Shown here in pieces: positions 35,943-47,863 of a stretch of 64,000 bases of DNA (within the stretch, counting starts at the first letter, position 1; each line of letters opens with the position of its first letter). The position numbers were made by a program, and so were the translations under genes. Location: NCBI RefSeq assembly GCF_002288925.2, contig NW_022098023.1, positions 28,733,650 to 28,797,649 on the forward strand, in the 5' to 3' direction. The notes under the pieces are model-generated. The model ran no database searches, had not been told where the DNA came from, and saw only the letters and a program-made list of their open reading frames with translations. This DNA is from Delphinapterus leucas (Eukaryota > Chordata > Mammalia > Artiodactyla > Monodontidae).

Positions 35943-36098
35943 GTGACCAACTGAGTGCCATATTGAATTCCATTCAGTCACGGCCCAATCTCCCAGCTCC
36001 TTCCATCTTTGATCAAGCTGCAAAACCTCCCTCTTCCCTAGTCCACAGCCCATTTGTGTTCGGACAGCCCCTTTCCTTCCAGCAGCCTCAGCTTCAGA
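35943..36098 (+). CDS. MYCBP2: MYCBP2 exon 11: 156-nt frame-preserving exon (likely alternative)
   Basis: 156 nt (52 codons' worth), phase 1 in and out, G|DQLSAILNSIQSRPNLPAPS to PLSFQQPQLQ plus A. Acceptor CTGCAG, donor CAGA|gtaagt. Hydrophobic-plus-proline rich. LSAILNSI could form a short helix. Because its length is divisible by 3 and flanking phases match, it can be skipped cleanly. Human MYCBP2 forms with and without this segment exist as far as I recall. Confidence 0.93.
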
Positions 36099-38384
36099 GT
36101 AAGTCTTGTCAGCCTTACCTGCCTCATCAAACCATTTCTGAAGCTTTGTTCTGAGTTGTTTATCAGTTACTAATTATTTATCAACTCACCTAACTGGTTT
36201 TATTTAATGAGGACGTTATCCCTTCCCACATTTTTGAAGCACTTAAGCTATTCTGACCTACGACATTCTGCAGCTAAGACATTTGTTTTTAATCACATTT
36301 TTTTATTAAGTGTAGTTATTAAAATATGACTTTTATGTTTTCTATTCTAATTCCAGAATAAGCAAATCATACTATAAAATATATTAAGAAAACATTGATT
36401 TAAAAAATATTTTTATAATATGCACGACTATGGTAAGCGTCAGTTATAAGGATAACTTTCATTGTTTTACACCGGATTTTTGTTACTTAGAGATGCCCCA
36501 AGAGAATGAACCTATTTCACTATACCAGTGGGTGGAGGAGAGGCTGTACTGGGCAGGTTTGTTTGTTTCTTTTAAGTGAATTTGGTGTCTGTGAAATGTA
36601 TAGCAGCTTAGGTTTCCAAATGTTCTCACAGTGTTGTTTCTTCTCTTGCTTTTTACTGTTGTTGTTCTTGTTCTTGTTCTTGTTCTTAATAAGTTAAGCC
36701 AATCAGTTGATTCCAGTTCTGCCTTCTAGGATCGTTCTAGCCCTTTATCCATGATAGTAATTCATACTGATCTGGAAAACAGACCCAAAACAAATTACAT
36801 TTACCTGAGTCTTCTTTTTTCTTAATAAGCTCCTGAGGCTTCCCCATAAACTTCTCAAACCTCCTAGTATGACAACAGTATGCTCTTCTTGGCCTTCAGT
36901 TCACATATTGGCTATACAGTGTATAAACGCACTCACTGAATTGAGAGAGTTTTTGGAAGTCTCAGCTTGTACACCCATTTGTTTGAATTCAAATGCATGA
37001 CCTCTTCGCTTTACTTTAGTAAGACACATCCACACTTAGATCTAAGTTATTTTTCTACAAAAATACTTGTATAGCTATTATTAGGATTACTTAAGAGAAT
37101 GCCAGCTGGTTTAGTTTTTATTAGGAACCAGGGCAGTGTATAGTTAGCAAATGATGTTATTCATTATGATATTATTACCTGTCTTTGGAAAAGAGTATAC
37201 AAGAGTATACTTTTTAGGTTTGCACTATACATTAGGCAAGTTCAATTAATGAAATTAGTTTGTAAATATAAGTATCAATTTCTAGCTAATCATCTCTATT
37301 CGTGTGTAATATTCACTTTAATGTCTCTTAAAAGAAGAATTTCAAGGAAACATAATAGTGTCATGTGTGTGAAATAGTTTTTTCTTCCTTGATAAGCATT
37401 ATAGAAGAATGAAAGAGAAGTGAAGACTTAGTTTACCCATTTAATGGAGTGACAGACACTTTACATTTAGATGTACCCAGGTTGCAGGAAGTTTTAAAGG
37501 TAAGGACAAGGAAATAAAAGGGAAAAAAACATCATAACCAGGCAGAAAATTCATATTAAATATAAAATTGTAAAAGAGAAATTACCCTGATAATGTCATA
37601 GTGGCAGCAGACAAGAGAACTAAGGAATAAGAACCGTTTTGTTCTACCTAAAGGGTTATTGCAAGTCTTCTCGAAAACTTCTCTAAAAAAAAGTATTTTT
37701 ATTAGTGTTTTTATTTTACCAAATTACTTAATAAAATATTGTAAAACAAAATGTAAAGACCATAAGAAAATCAGATTTGCCTCTTTTAAAGGATAATAGG
37801 TTTCTAACTGACATTGTGTCAATATAATTTTGTTCATATTGTGTCTAAGTGTTATCAGTACCACCACTTCCTTTACCACCATCTTGGAGCAAATTTGAAA
37901 TCATGGCCTAGAAATGTCTCAGAATTACCAGTTTTCTGAATCATTGCTTGCGTGTACTCCAATGATACAGACTTCTTATTCTCAGCAGAATATCACTGAA
38001 GTTTGACTACCCAATTCCAGAAACCAGAAGACTTAATCTTTAGCACAACTAAAAACAAGTATGGAATCTAAAAATAGTTTAATGTTTTATAGATATATTA
38101 GAATTGTAGTAAGTACATCATAGGAAAATTAAATATGGCAGAGTTAAAACTACCTGAGTAAGATATTCTTTCCTGAATTTCACTGCCGTCCATCACACTA
38201 GCATTTCATCTTGCTTTAGAAGATGGCTTATTTATACTGAACTTCCCTTTACTAATTAGTAAAATGAGAATCATTTTTGTCTTACACTTTTGTGATTCTA
38301 AAATATTGTATAAAATATTATGTATAGAAGACTGTATTTACTAGTTCTTGCTTATTCTGATAAGTCCACTATGTACTTACTACT

Positions 38385-38560
38385 GTGGAGCACTTTAGTA
38401 CATCCTCATTTGAGATAATGTCTCCATTTTACAGTTAAGGAAACGGAGGCTTAAAGAGGATAAATGATATGCCCTAGAAATACACATAGTAAATGGTAGA
38501 GTCAGAACATGAGCCCAGTTCTCCTGACTACAAAGGAGGCCATGTTTTTAAATATCTAGC
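38385..38560 (-). repeat. MIR SINE, antisense
   Basis: 'tctccattttacagttaagg', 'aaacggaggcttaaagagga' and 'gagcccagttctcctgacta' match reverse-complemented MIR in order. Confidence 0.85.
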
Positions 38561-39974
38561 TTTGCCTACTAATAAATAATGTAAAAATTTGTTCTTTAAT
38601 ATATAGTTTTTACATTTCTGTTTCCATTTGGTTCTAGCCTCCAGAGTATTAGCTTGGTTTGGATTGGTTATTTTCCCCTTCATAGTTTAAGAATGTAGCA
38701 TGGTTTAAAAGGAAAAGGTTTCCTAAATACTGTAACTCAAGTTCCCAGCTAAGTAGATGACATACATAAAGTAGGGACATACATAAACTGCTCTACATGT
38801 CAACTTTATGAGCATTATTAATCAGTATTTCTTTAGTTTTTTTTTTCCCCTGAAGCATAGGGTTTTTTTTTTTAATTAATCTTTGGAAATGAAAATAATC
38901 TGGCACATTAAATTCATTTGGTAATTTTTTTAAGTTGCAAAATTATTTTATACATGCACACATACATATATACATAGAAATTACTTCACCTGTTATTCTA
39001 GTGAAATAGAATAATTATAGAAATAAAAGTCACACAGTTTCCTTGTCTTAACCATATTTATATGTGTGCAAAGGCATGAGAGAGAAGAGAGATGTGTATA
39101 TAAACTTTTCCTTTACTGTTCCATAATTTACTTTTTTATTTCAAAAGTATTTATGTAGGTTTTAGAATTGGTAAGCAATTTGGCAGTAAGTTTCTAGTGG
39201 ACTGAGGTGGGGAATGATATAGGTGCCCGCTTTCTTTTAAGAATATTACATTCTGTATTTTCATTATCTTTTCCTCATTTCTTTTGAAAGCATCATTTTA
39301 TTTGTCCCATATCCTCTGACAATATCTTATACATCATAAGCATTCAGGGAGTATTTATTGACTGGAAATGCCTAAGATGATCATTTCTTCAGTGTAAGCT
39401 ATGAGTTTAAGATCATGTGTTTCTTGTTATCTTATGGTTGATATTCCTGTCCTTACTCAGAGTACATCTTCAAAATAGAGGAAGAATACTTCAGTAGTAA
39501 TTAAATTTAACTATAATGTGATGATGTGATATCTAATAATTCTGAGTTTATACTGATGGAATTTTACAAAAGATCCTCCAGCTGAAAAACTGTATTTCAC
39601 ATGACTCTGTTTAATATAAACATTTTCTAGCTACTGTCCAAGGAGCTAAATAATTTGCTTTTATTTTTTTTGTAGAAAAAAATGGTAAATAGAACATTAA
39701 GACAGTTTACGATTCTCCCAGAGATTTTAAATATGTAAACATATAATATATATATCAAAGTATGTCGTACTTTCAAGCCCAGATATGAGAGCTCTAGGTT
39801 ACTTTGCAACGAGTTTTTCTGTTATACCCGTAATCACCTTCTCAAGTGAGACAAAACTTTTGCTAAATGTGACAAAAGAGTCCACCTGAGTATCTGCATG
39901 CATATTGGTTTGTGTTCAAGAATACTAACATATACTAAAGCACTGTGTTTACTTACTTAGCTTATAAAGATGTA

Positions 39975-40095
39975 GTGATGGAAAGCCTTAAGCTCAGATT
40001 TCCTTTCCAGCCACTTATTTAGTTAAGTTACTTGATGCATCTGAGCCCTTTTTACCTCATCCATAACATGAGGTGCCTAATAAACGTTATCTGTT
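39975..40095 (+). repeat. MIR-like SINE, sense, degraded
   Basis: 'gttaagttacttgatgcatc tgagccc', 'tttacctcatccataacatg' and 'aggtgcctaataaacg' resemble the MIR interior and 3' part. Confidence 0.6.
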
Positions 40096-40434
40096 GATAC
40101 TGATATTGCCTTTTGATGTAAACATTTAACATCTCTCATGCTCCAAGGAAAAGTGGAGGAAATCACAGTTTCAGGGAGAGCAGTCTATTCTCTGTGGAGT
40201 GAGTTGCAGGAAAGGCACAAATGAGGTTTCCTAGCTACTCCTCAGTACATTTTCACAGCTTAACTTCATTATTCGCTTTGAGATTAATTCTTCATATGGT
40301 AACACTACATTCAGATGTTAGTATGAATATCAGTATAAAAGCCAGGTTTTTTTCTAAGACTTAGACTTCATTTTTATCCTGGATTATAATCCCAGCCCAG
40401 AATCTGTCTACTTATTTGCTTGCCTGGTGTGAGC

Positions 40435-40555
40435 TGTGGCATGGATGGAGCCCTTGACTTGGGAAGGAGACCTGTGTTTTAATCTCTGTGCTCCCTCCAG
40501 TTAGTTTTGTGACACTAAGCTGATTTCTCATACCCTTTTCCTCTTTATAATTTTT
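40435..40555 (+). repeat. MIR-like SINE 5' half, sense
   Basis: 'acttgggaaggagacctgtg ttttaatctctgtgctccct' followed by 'gttttgtgacactaagctga' parallels the MIR 5' half (GGAGTCAGAC..CCTGGGTTC.AATCCC.GCTC ... GTGACC). Confidence 0.55.
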
Positions 40556-41742
40556 GTTAAGGAAAATTAAAGGATGATATCAACAAAGATTTCGTAAAAC
40601 CAAATAGTCAAGTGCAGTAAAACTTTTCATACTTGAACCGATAGCGTCTGTCCCAATGGCCAATATATTTATTTCAGTTTGGGCTCTAACATCTCTAGCA
40701 TCCCTACAAATCCTTGTCATTTCAGTCACGGGCCAGAATTTATCTTGACTCAGTGTCTCCATCTTCTCTGTGGTAGGAAAGCTTCGACCCATGTTCCTTT
40801 CCCTCTTCATCAGTCCTCACTTCATCCTAGGAATTTAGACCACAGAGAACGCTGCTGTTGTTTATAAGACAGTGTGCCCGAGTGCATCTGTTTGCTTTCT
40901 CCTGACCAGATCTGACCTTTTGTCTCTCTCTCCCTTTGCTCCCATCTCCTTACTGGCTACTAAATTTATTCCACCCTTTATTACCATTTTTCTTCAGATG
41001 GGTCATTTATTCTTCCATCATTTATTTACCTGCGTTTGTTAAATATCTAGTGTATGCTAGGCTATAGGGAGCAATAACGTAAAGAAAATATTATCACTGA
41101 TCTTGAAGGGCTTTTGGAATACTGAGGAAGGCAGCCATGTTGAAAAAAATGATGGTATTATTTTAAGTCTGCAGGAGCAATATTCACAGGATGCATTGGA
41201 AACATAGGAGAAGAAGCTGCTGACTCAGCTAGGAAAGGTTAGAGAAGGCATTAGATAAAGAGATGGCCCCTAATCAGAGTGTTGAAGGACTCATAGGAAT
41301 TTATCAGGCAGCAGTGGGGGTGGGGAAGGAGGTTACAGGTGTCTTTCCTCTCTAAGAATAGCATGAGCTAAGTTTTGGGGATCCATTGACTCAAAAATAT
41401 TTACTGACCACCATCTACATGTCAGGCACTCTTCTAAGTACTGGTCATGCAAAGAGTCCAGTTTGGGAGGCTTTCATAGTAATCCAGGTGAGATATGATG
41501 GTGGCTTTACCAGAGTAGTAGCCTAAGAGATGGTATTAAATCATGGAATATTGGATATATTTTGAAGGGGAATCGACAGGATTTGCCTAAAGATTGAATA
41601 AGCAATGAGAATACCAAAATAGTGGAGGGCAAATCTAAGATTTTTGCCTAGGCATTTGGAAGAATGTAATTTCCATTTAATATGGGGACTGTAGGAGAAC
41701 TGGGTCCGGAGGGCAATAACAAAGGCTTAATTTTGGACATTA

Positions 41743-42212
41743 TATTGGTAAGCTACTGTTGCATAACAAACCACCCCAAAACGTAATGACTTAAAACAAG
41801 CACCCTTTCGCTCACAATTCTGTGGGTTAGCAGAGTAGGCTGGGTTCAGCTGGGTAGTTGTTGTGATCTTGCCTGGGATCCTTCATGCATCTGTAGGTCA
41901 GCCAGGTATTTTTTCCTTGGGGATTGGCTGGCATGAAAAGGGTGACTAGGCCAAATATCTCTTGTCATTCAGTGGGCTAACCTGGGTTTGTTTGCATGGA
42001 CATTGCAGGATTCTGCGAAAACAAAAGCATGCACAGTCTTTTGAGGCTTAGGCATGACATTGACACAGCATCACATATGCCATACTCTGTTGGTCAAAGC
42101 AGGACACCTATGTTCAAGGATGGAGAAATAGACTTCACTTCTTGATTAGAGTTGCTGCAAAGGGGCATGGTACAGGGATAGGGATAATTGTCACTGTGTT
42201 TGCAAATGATCA
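41743..42212 (+). mobile_element. ~470-bp repeat inserted into L2 (family not certain; LTR- or DNA-transposon-like)
   Basis: Contains 'ctactgttgcataacaaacc accccaaaacgtaatgactt', a phrase common in old mammalian repeats; a second copy of the family lies at 62405-62535. Its edges are defined by the broken L2 sequence. I see no coding potential and cannot assign the family from memory. Confidence 0.6.
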
Positions 42213-43211
42213 GATATGTTAAGTTTGAGGTTCCTTTTAAGTCCAGTGGAGATATCAAGTTGAGATCGATGGAAGACCCTGGAGTTCATGGGAACTGTCT
42301 GGGCAGGACACATAAGTTGGGAGTTCACTGGCTTATGGCAGAATAATTTGAGAGTTGCCCTAAGGGTGGATTAAAGCAGCAGGAAAGTAGGTATAGGGAG
42401 AAAAGAGAAGATGCCTAAAGACTGAGCGCTGGGGCACTTCAGGGTTTAGACATGGGAGAGAGGAGGAGAAGTCAGCAAAAGAGACTGACAAATGGCCATA
42501 GAAATAGGAGGAAAACCGAGTCAGTATGGTGTTTCTGGAAGCCAAGTGAAGAAAGTATTTCAAGGAAATAGTGACAAGCTGTATCGGATGTTGCTGATGG
42601 GTCAGGTAAAGTGAGGATTGAGAAGGGACCATTGGATTTAGCAACGTGGAGGTCACTGATGATCTTGATGAGAGCAACTCTAGTCGGATGAGATGCCAAA
42701 GCTCCATTAGAGTGGGTTCAAGAGAAAGGGGGGAAGAGAAATTGGAGACAGTTATTATAGATAAATTTGTCAAGTTTTACTGTAAAGGGAAGGAAGACAC
42801 ATAAAGTGAAACCAGGGCAGAGGATGTGAGATCTGGAGAGATTTTTGTTTGGTTTGGTTTTTAATGCAGAAAAGGTAACATCAGCGTTGTTTTTTAATGA
42901 GAATGATCCAATAGAGAGAAAAATGGCCAGTGCAGGAGAGAGGGGAGGATTGCTGGAACAGTATTCATCCATGGGAGAGGGGATGGGATGTAGCGCAAAG
43001 GGGAAAGGTTGGCCAAGTAGGAGCAGAAATAGGTGATCTATCATAACAGGAGAGGAAAGAATGTTTAGTGTTAGCAGCTTGAGAATGTTGTCCATTTGTT
43101 TTTTGTTTTGTTTGTTTTCTCAGTAAAATAGGAAGCCATCATCAGCTCAGAGTTAGCATGGGGAAAGTGTTGGTGGTTTGAGGAAAGAGAAGATATGAAA
43201 TGGTAATCGCT

Positions 43212-43295
43212 AACACATGGCAGTCATTTACCACATAACAGGCACCATTTTAACCACTTCAAATGAATCAACTCATTTGATTATGTTAGGAAACA
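43212..43295 (-). repeat. MIR fragment, antisense
   Basis: 'aacaggcaccattttaacca cttcaaatgaatcaactcat' matches the reverse complement of the MIR 3' part. Confidence 0.55.
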
Positions 43296-44724
43296 TGATA
43301 CACTTGAGAAACTTCACGCGTTTGTAGCTCAGAGTGTTAGTGTCCTAGTGGCGGTTTCTTACACTAGAGAGGGTGGGGCCACATCATGAAGGGTCTTATA
43401 AGCCACTCTTAGTAGTTTAGACTTTGTCCTGTGAGTAAAGTGAGTAAAATGGAGGGAGCAGATGAAGGCATATATACGTCTGCAGAATTTTAAACAAAAA
43501 GAATGATATGCTCAGTCTTACATTTGTGAAAGATAACTAAAAATATTATGAAAAAGGTTCTGGAGAAAGGGAGAGCGTTAGAGGCAGGGATTCCAGAGAA
43601 GAGCTGAGTAGGGCTTATACTAAGGTAAATTACAGTGGACGTATAGAAGAAGGGACAAGTTTAGAAACACGTAGGCAGTAAAATTGTACAGGACTTGCTA
43701 ATCACAGTTGAAGGAGCCAGTCTAGAATGGCGTCCATTTTTCTGTCTTTGTTTTGAAAGATTATATGCTTACCCAATGCCAATACACAGAATAAAAAGCA
43801 GATTTTAAGAAAAAATGAGTTCAGTTGGGTAACTTAGCCTCCAGTAAGCTGTAATATAATTCGAATGTGGGAAACATACTTAGCATTTCTGTAACTGAAG
43901 ATGGCATTGTTGACTGACAGTTTGAAAATACATCATTACAGATTTTCATCCATCTTCCTTTCTGCATTTGTATCATATGGATGAATGTTATATTCTAGTG
44001 AAAAGCTTATTTCTATTTTAGCCTTCAGTTGGAAATTTTGTTCTAGCTGTCATTCTTTTATAATTCATGTAGTATACTAACATTTATATAAGTAAATTTT
44101 AGTTCCTATTCTGTGTCTTAAGCTCTTTTTCTTCTGATACATTTAGTAGGATTCCACATTCTGTTAGTGCTTATACATATTTACATTTATGTGTGTATAT
44201 ATTTTTTAAGATATAGAAAGAAACCTAATTCTATAGATCCTTCACAAACAATGATAATAACATTTTGTCAAGTTTATAGTAGAATGACAGGAACAGTGTT
44301 TCTGACTTTCTTCACTCAATTTAAACCCTGGTAATTGTACATTTGCATTCTTCTCTGAATAGCACTACAGATATTTTGACAAATAGACTCTTAAAGCAGG
44401 CAGTAAATGGTTAAGCTTAACTTATAATTCAGATATTCTGGAAATTACATATTTTAAAACTATTTATTTTTAAAAATATAAAAAACTAGTTTATTGGTTA
44501 GTGAGGAGACAATATATAAACTATACCTTCACCCTGGCCAAAAGATGTGAGCAACCAAACAACATGCAGATAAGGAATCAGTACAATTAAGTGTAAGTAT
44601 TATTCCCACGTCTGTCTATTGATGTTTTGGAGGATTTAGAATAAGGTGATAGTGATGATAATTACGTCCTCTAGCCAGCAGCTGCCAGGACTGACAGCTT
44701 TAAATGCAAATTCACTGGGTATAA

Positions 44725-44860
44725 TCCGAAGAAAATGAAAACACTTACTCGAAAAGATACACGCACTCCAGTGTTCATAGCAGCATTGTTTACAATTGCC
44801 AAGGTATGGAAGCAACCTAAGTGCCATCAACAGATGAATGGATGAAGAAGATCATTACTT
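44725..44860 (+). repeat. L1 ORF2 3'-end fragment, sense
   Basis: 'aagatacacgcactccagtg ttcatagcagcattgtttac', 'ggaagcaacctaagtgccat' and 'caacagatgaatggatgaag' are a textbook match to the C-terminal ORF2 / 3' UTR of mammalian L1. Only about 130 bp is present. Confidence 0.9.
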
Positions 44861-46189
44861 CGTTGTTGACTCAAACCTGAAAGAGTATACGCCCCTTTCT
44901 AAATCTCAGAACTGCAGTTTTGTGTACTGCCACCAGATGGTGACAGGTGCCTTGATTCTTCCAGTGTATTGTCCCAATAACAAGGTCAAGGTCCTGATGC
45001 AGCAAAACCACAATTTGTCTTTGTCCAACTGAAATGAGAATGCTTTCCTTATTAAAAAGAAAAGTTATACTGTTTTATTATTATCATTAGCCTAGGGAAC
45101 AATTTTTTTAAATACAATTTACAATGAGCTCAGAGTTTCTATGACCAGAGAATGAATGAAGTACCCCAGGGAACTTGATACTCGGGATTTAAAACAAAGA
45201 AAACAAAGAATAAATGACATGTAAAGAACCATTTTGTTAATAAGGGGATACTTTATACCAGACAAACAACGTTGACTTCAAATGAGTACTGGAGGAAAAA
45301 TTCCAGCTTTTTATATTGTTTTAAACATTATTCTCCTTAGTTAACTATATTATGACAAAAAAATCAAAATTCTACAGACATTAATTTAATAATTGATTGT
45401 TTTATCTACAAAGCAAGGTAAAAAGGAGCATGATTAATCTTCATCAGATGTCTAAAAGTTGATCAGTTTTTTCTTCTGTGCATAGGTAGCAAAGTATCTC
45501 TTAAGGATTACTTCCCTTTTTAAATTGAAAGATATAAATCTTTTAAAAAGTTAACTATTTCAAAGTATTTTAAACATGAGCTTGTGAAAATTAAATGTCT
45601 AGAACAAGTGTTGTGCGAAATCACAGCTTACTGTACTTAGGCATTTAACAGTAACCTTTTGTAGACTTTCAAAAGATGTTTCTTTCATCTTATTCACTCT
45701 GAATCATACCTAGGACTCCAGTCTCTTTAGGTTTTGTAACATATTGGAAAGACTTTAAGGATGATTTGGCTTCAAAACTTTTTCCAGGAGTTTGTCCTTA
45801 AACCTCTAACATCTTATCTAATAAGTGTCCATGTAGTTTCGTACATTTATGTTACGGGTGCTTTTAATTAAGATAATATCTGATTTCCTGCTCCTGTGTC
45901 CTCCTGCTAAACCCAGTCTTCACAGATTTTAGTGACCAAGCTACGAGACTGTATCCTTACATTGGCAGTTTGAATCGTCCTTGAATTCCAATCAAAACCT
46001 GGCACTCTCCTAACTGACATTTTCAGTGAGAGTTGCAGAGTAAGTATTATATGAGATTGAAATAGCATAAGACCTCATTTTGCAGTTCCTGGTGCCTTTG
46101 AGTTTTACACACTTTAAAAAGAAGAATGCTCAAAAATATTAAAATTTTAACATTTCTTTAACTTAGAGGAACATGACTTGTTGGCATGT

Positions 46190-46735
46190 GTCTCCATCCC
46201 TCCATCCACTCCTACCATTCTCTCTTGAACCAACTACAGGGGGTGTTTGCAGTTGTCCTTATCCACAGAAATTGCTCTATTCAGTTTTTGACTTTTGTTT
46301 TGCTAAGTTCAACTGTCAGTTCTAAGATTTCATTTTACTTGCTCTGTTGGCAGTGTTTGACAGGATTGATCTTTCTCTTTTCCTTGAAACACCTTCTTCC
46401 TTTGCCTGCTGGGTATCTCCTACCTCAGCTCTTCATGTCCAATCTCTTTTCTACATCCTCCTCTATTCTGTATTCCTAGGAATGTCCCAGGGGTTTGGTC
46501 TCTTCTAGGCCTTGCTACCTAAGTTGTCCTATCCAGGCATGGAGTATTGCCCAAAATCTGCGTGCTTATTACTCTCAGGTTTATCACCGCTCCATCTAGG
46601 GTGTATTTGTTCATTGTCTCTCTCCTTTTACTGGAAGATAAGTTCCATAAGAGTAGGGACTTCATTTCTTTTCATCATCTTATGCTCAATTCCTAGGACA
46701 ATGTCTGACACATAATACATACTCAGTACCTTATA
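46190..46735 (+). repeat. L2 LINE fragment, sense (RT piece plus 3' end)
   Basis: 'gtttgacaggattgatcttt' to 'gtcccaggggtttggtctct' corresponds to L2 RT sequence (FDTVDHSLLLETL ... GVPQGSVLGPL in intact copies). 'aagataagttccataagagt' to 'acataatacatactcagtac' is the L2 3' end. The intervening ORF2 part is deleted. Confidence 0.75.
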
Positions 46736-47761
46736 TGGAAGGATTCTTGGTTTTATGAATAGTTCATCTTTAATCTTGGCCATAATAATGAATCAGTCAA
46801 CTATTGCTTTTTCTGTTTTGAGAAAACTGTGTGTTGTATTCATTTTTTTAATTTCAATAATGTTAAGAAAGTTGTCTCCTTATTACCTGAATTTATTTCA
46901 GCTCACTTGATTACATTTATTTTCATTGCCATGAGTTAAAATTTTAAATAGTGGATTTATTTTCAGATTTAGATAGAGATTTTTTTTTTAGCATACTGCT
47001 TTTGAAAGACCACTTTAAAGGTTCTGTTAATTTTTTGAAGAAAGATAATTTTTTTTTAATTTTAAGTACTTCATTTTCTGCATGGTGAATCATTAATGTG
47101 TCTAACATTTTCAGTGACTTGTAAATCTTTTTTGCTTTGTGTTGTGAGACTTTTTATAAACAGAATTTGGTATCTCAGTAATAAGATCGACAAAACAAAC
47201 ACCAAATATTGGGATTAGCACTAACATTTTTTACTGAGGATGGACTCAGAAAAGTAGTTGACCATAAATGTCAACTTGGGTCCATTCTGAGATACATACT
47301 GGAAAAATTATAGTCATGTGTCCATACAGAAAAACAGGTGACAATAGGTTAAACTGTAAGTAACATCTCTTTATCTCCCACTATTTACAAAAAAAAATTA
47401 CTTATAAACTTTCATTTATAAGTAAGTGAGCACCAAATTAAAGAAAACTGAGTTAAAGAAATATTAGTCTGAAAAGAAATGCTCAAATTTGATTTATCAG
47501 TGCTATGAATGTTATTTAACTTTTAGGCTAACACAATTGGCGCTGTCGTTGTTAGTCTAAATTAATTAATTTGACCTTTGTATTCAGTTTTTAATTTTAG
47601 AGAAATAATAAACTTGCTGGAAAATTTAGCAGAATATAAACTTTTTCATAAGTTAGTAGTCGCGCATACCATTTGAAATGCTTTGTTTCTGCTTGTGTTC
47701 TCTGCTAAATTTTTTTTCCATTGAATCTGTGCTGCTTCTTTGCCAATGTTTTCCACTGTAG

Positions 47762-47863
47762 AATCTCCATCTCGCAACCTTGCTTCTCGTGAGCGCATTT
47801 ACAAAAATTATGGTGTAGCTGGGCCTGCCTCTGCTCTCTCATCTCTGTCTCACAAACTGAAGG
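47762..47863 (+). CDS. MYCBP2: MYCBP2 exon 12: 102-nt frame-preserving exon (probably alternative)
   Basis: 102 nt, phase 1 in and out, reading SPSRNLASRERIYKNYGVAG then PASALSSLSHKLK plus G. Acceptor CTGTAG, donor AAGG|gtgggt. The frame stays open for 90 nt past the donor, but coding character drops. The peptide is basic and Ser-rich, with an alternating R/K pattern. It fits the phase of exons 10, 11 and 13 exactly and is a multiple of 3, the profile of a cassette exon. I am less sure it is in the main isoform. Confidence 0.75.

Larger units (their letters stand above)
41030..43480 (-). repeat. L2 LINE complex, antisense, with RT-domain remnant
   Basis: Segments follow L2 antisense: the 3' end at 41395-41460 ('ccatctacatgtcaggcact'), an internal part 41465-41742, then 42213-43120, and a further C-terminal piece at 43360-43480. 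On the - strand 42472-42699 reads SDLHVAKSNGPFSILTLPDP, very close to the L2 RT lead-in, and 42360-42773 reads LHLASRNTILTRFSSYFYG. Multiple frameshifts show it is dead. It is split at 41742/42213 by another element, as L2 'ttttggacat | gttaagtttgag' is interrupted there. Confidence 0.8.
36099..47761 (+). other. Intron 11 (11.7 kb): old repeats, L2-rich in its second half
   Basis: GT donor 36099, AG acceptor 47760-47761. MIRs at 38385-38560, 39975-40095, 40435-40555 and 43212-43295; an antisense L2 complex 41030-43480 interrupted by another element (41743-42212); an L1 piece 44725-44860; sense L2 46190-46735. 36200-38380 and 44900-46180 show nothing I can name. Confidence 0.8.

Noticed and set aside
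42360..43095. Overlapping - strand ORFs up to 137 codons
   Set aside because: They are frame-broken pieces of an antisense L2 reverse transcriptase, not a host gene.
44838..45032. ORF of 64 codons beginning MDEEDHYFVV
   Set aside because: Its start overlaps an L1 fragment, it has no splice or promoter context, and it resembles no protein I know.
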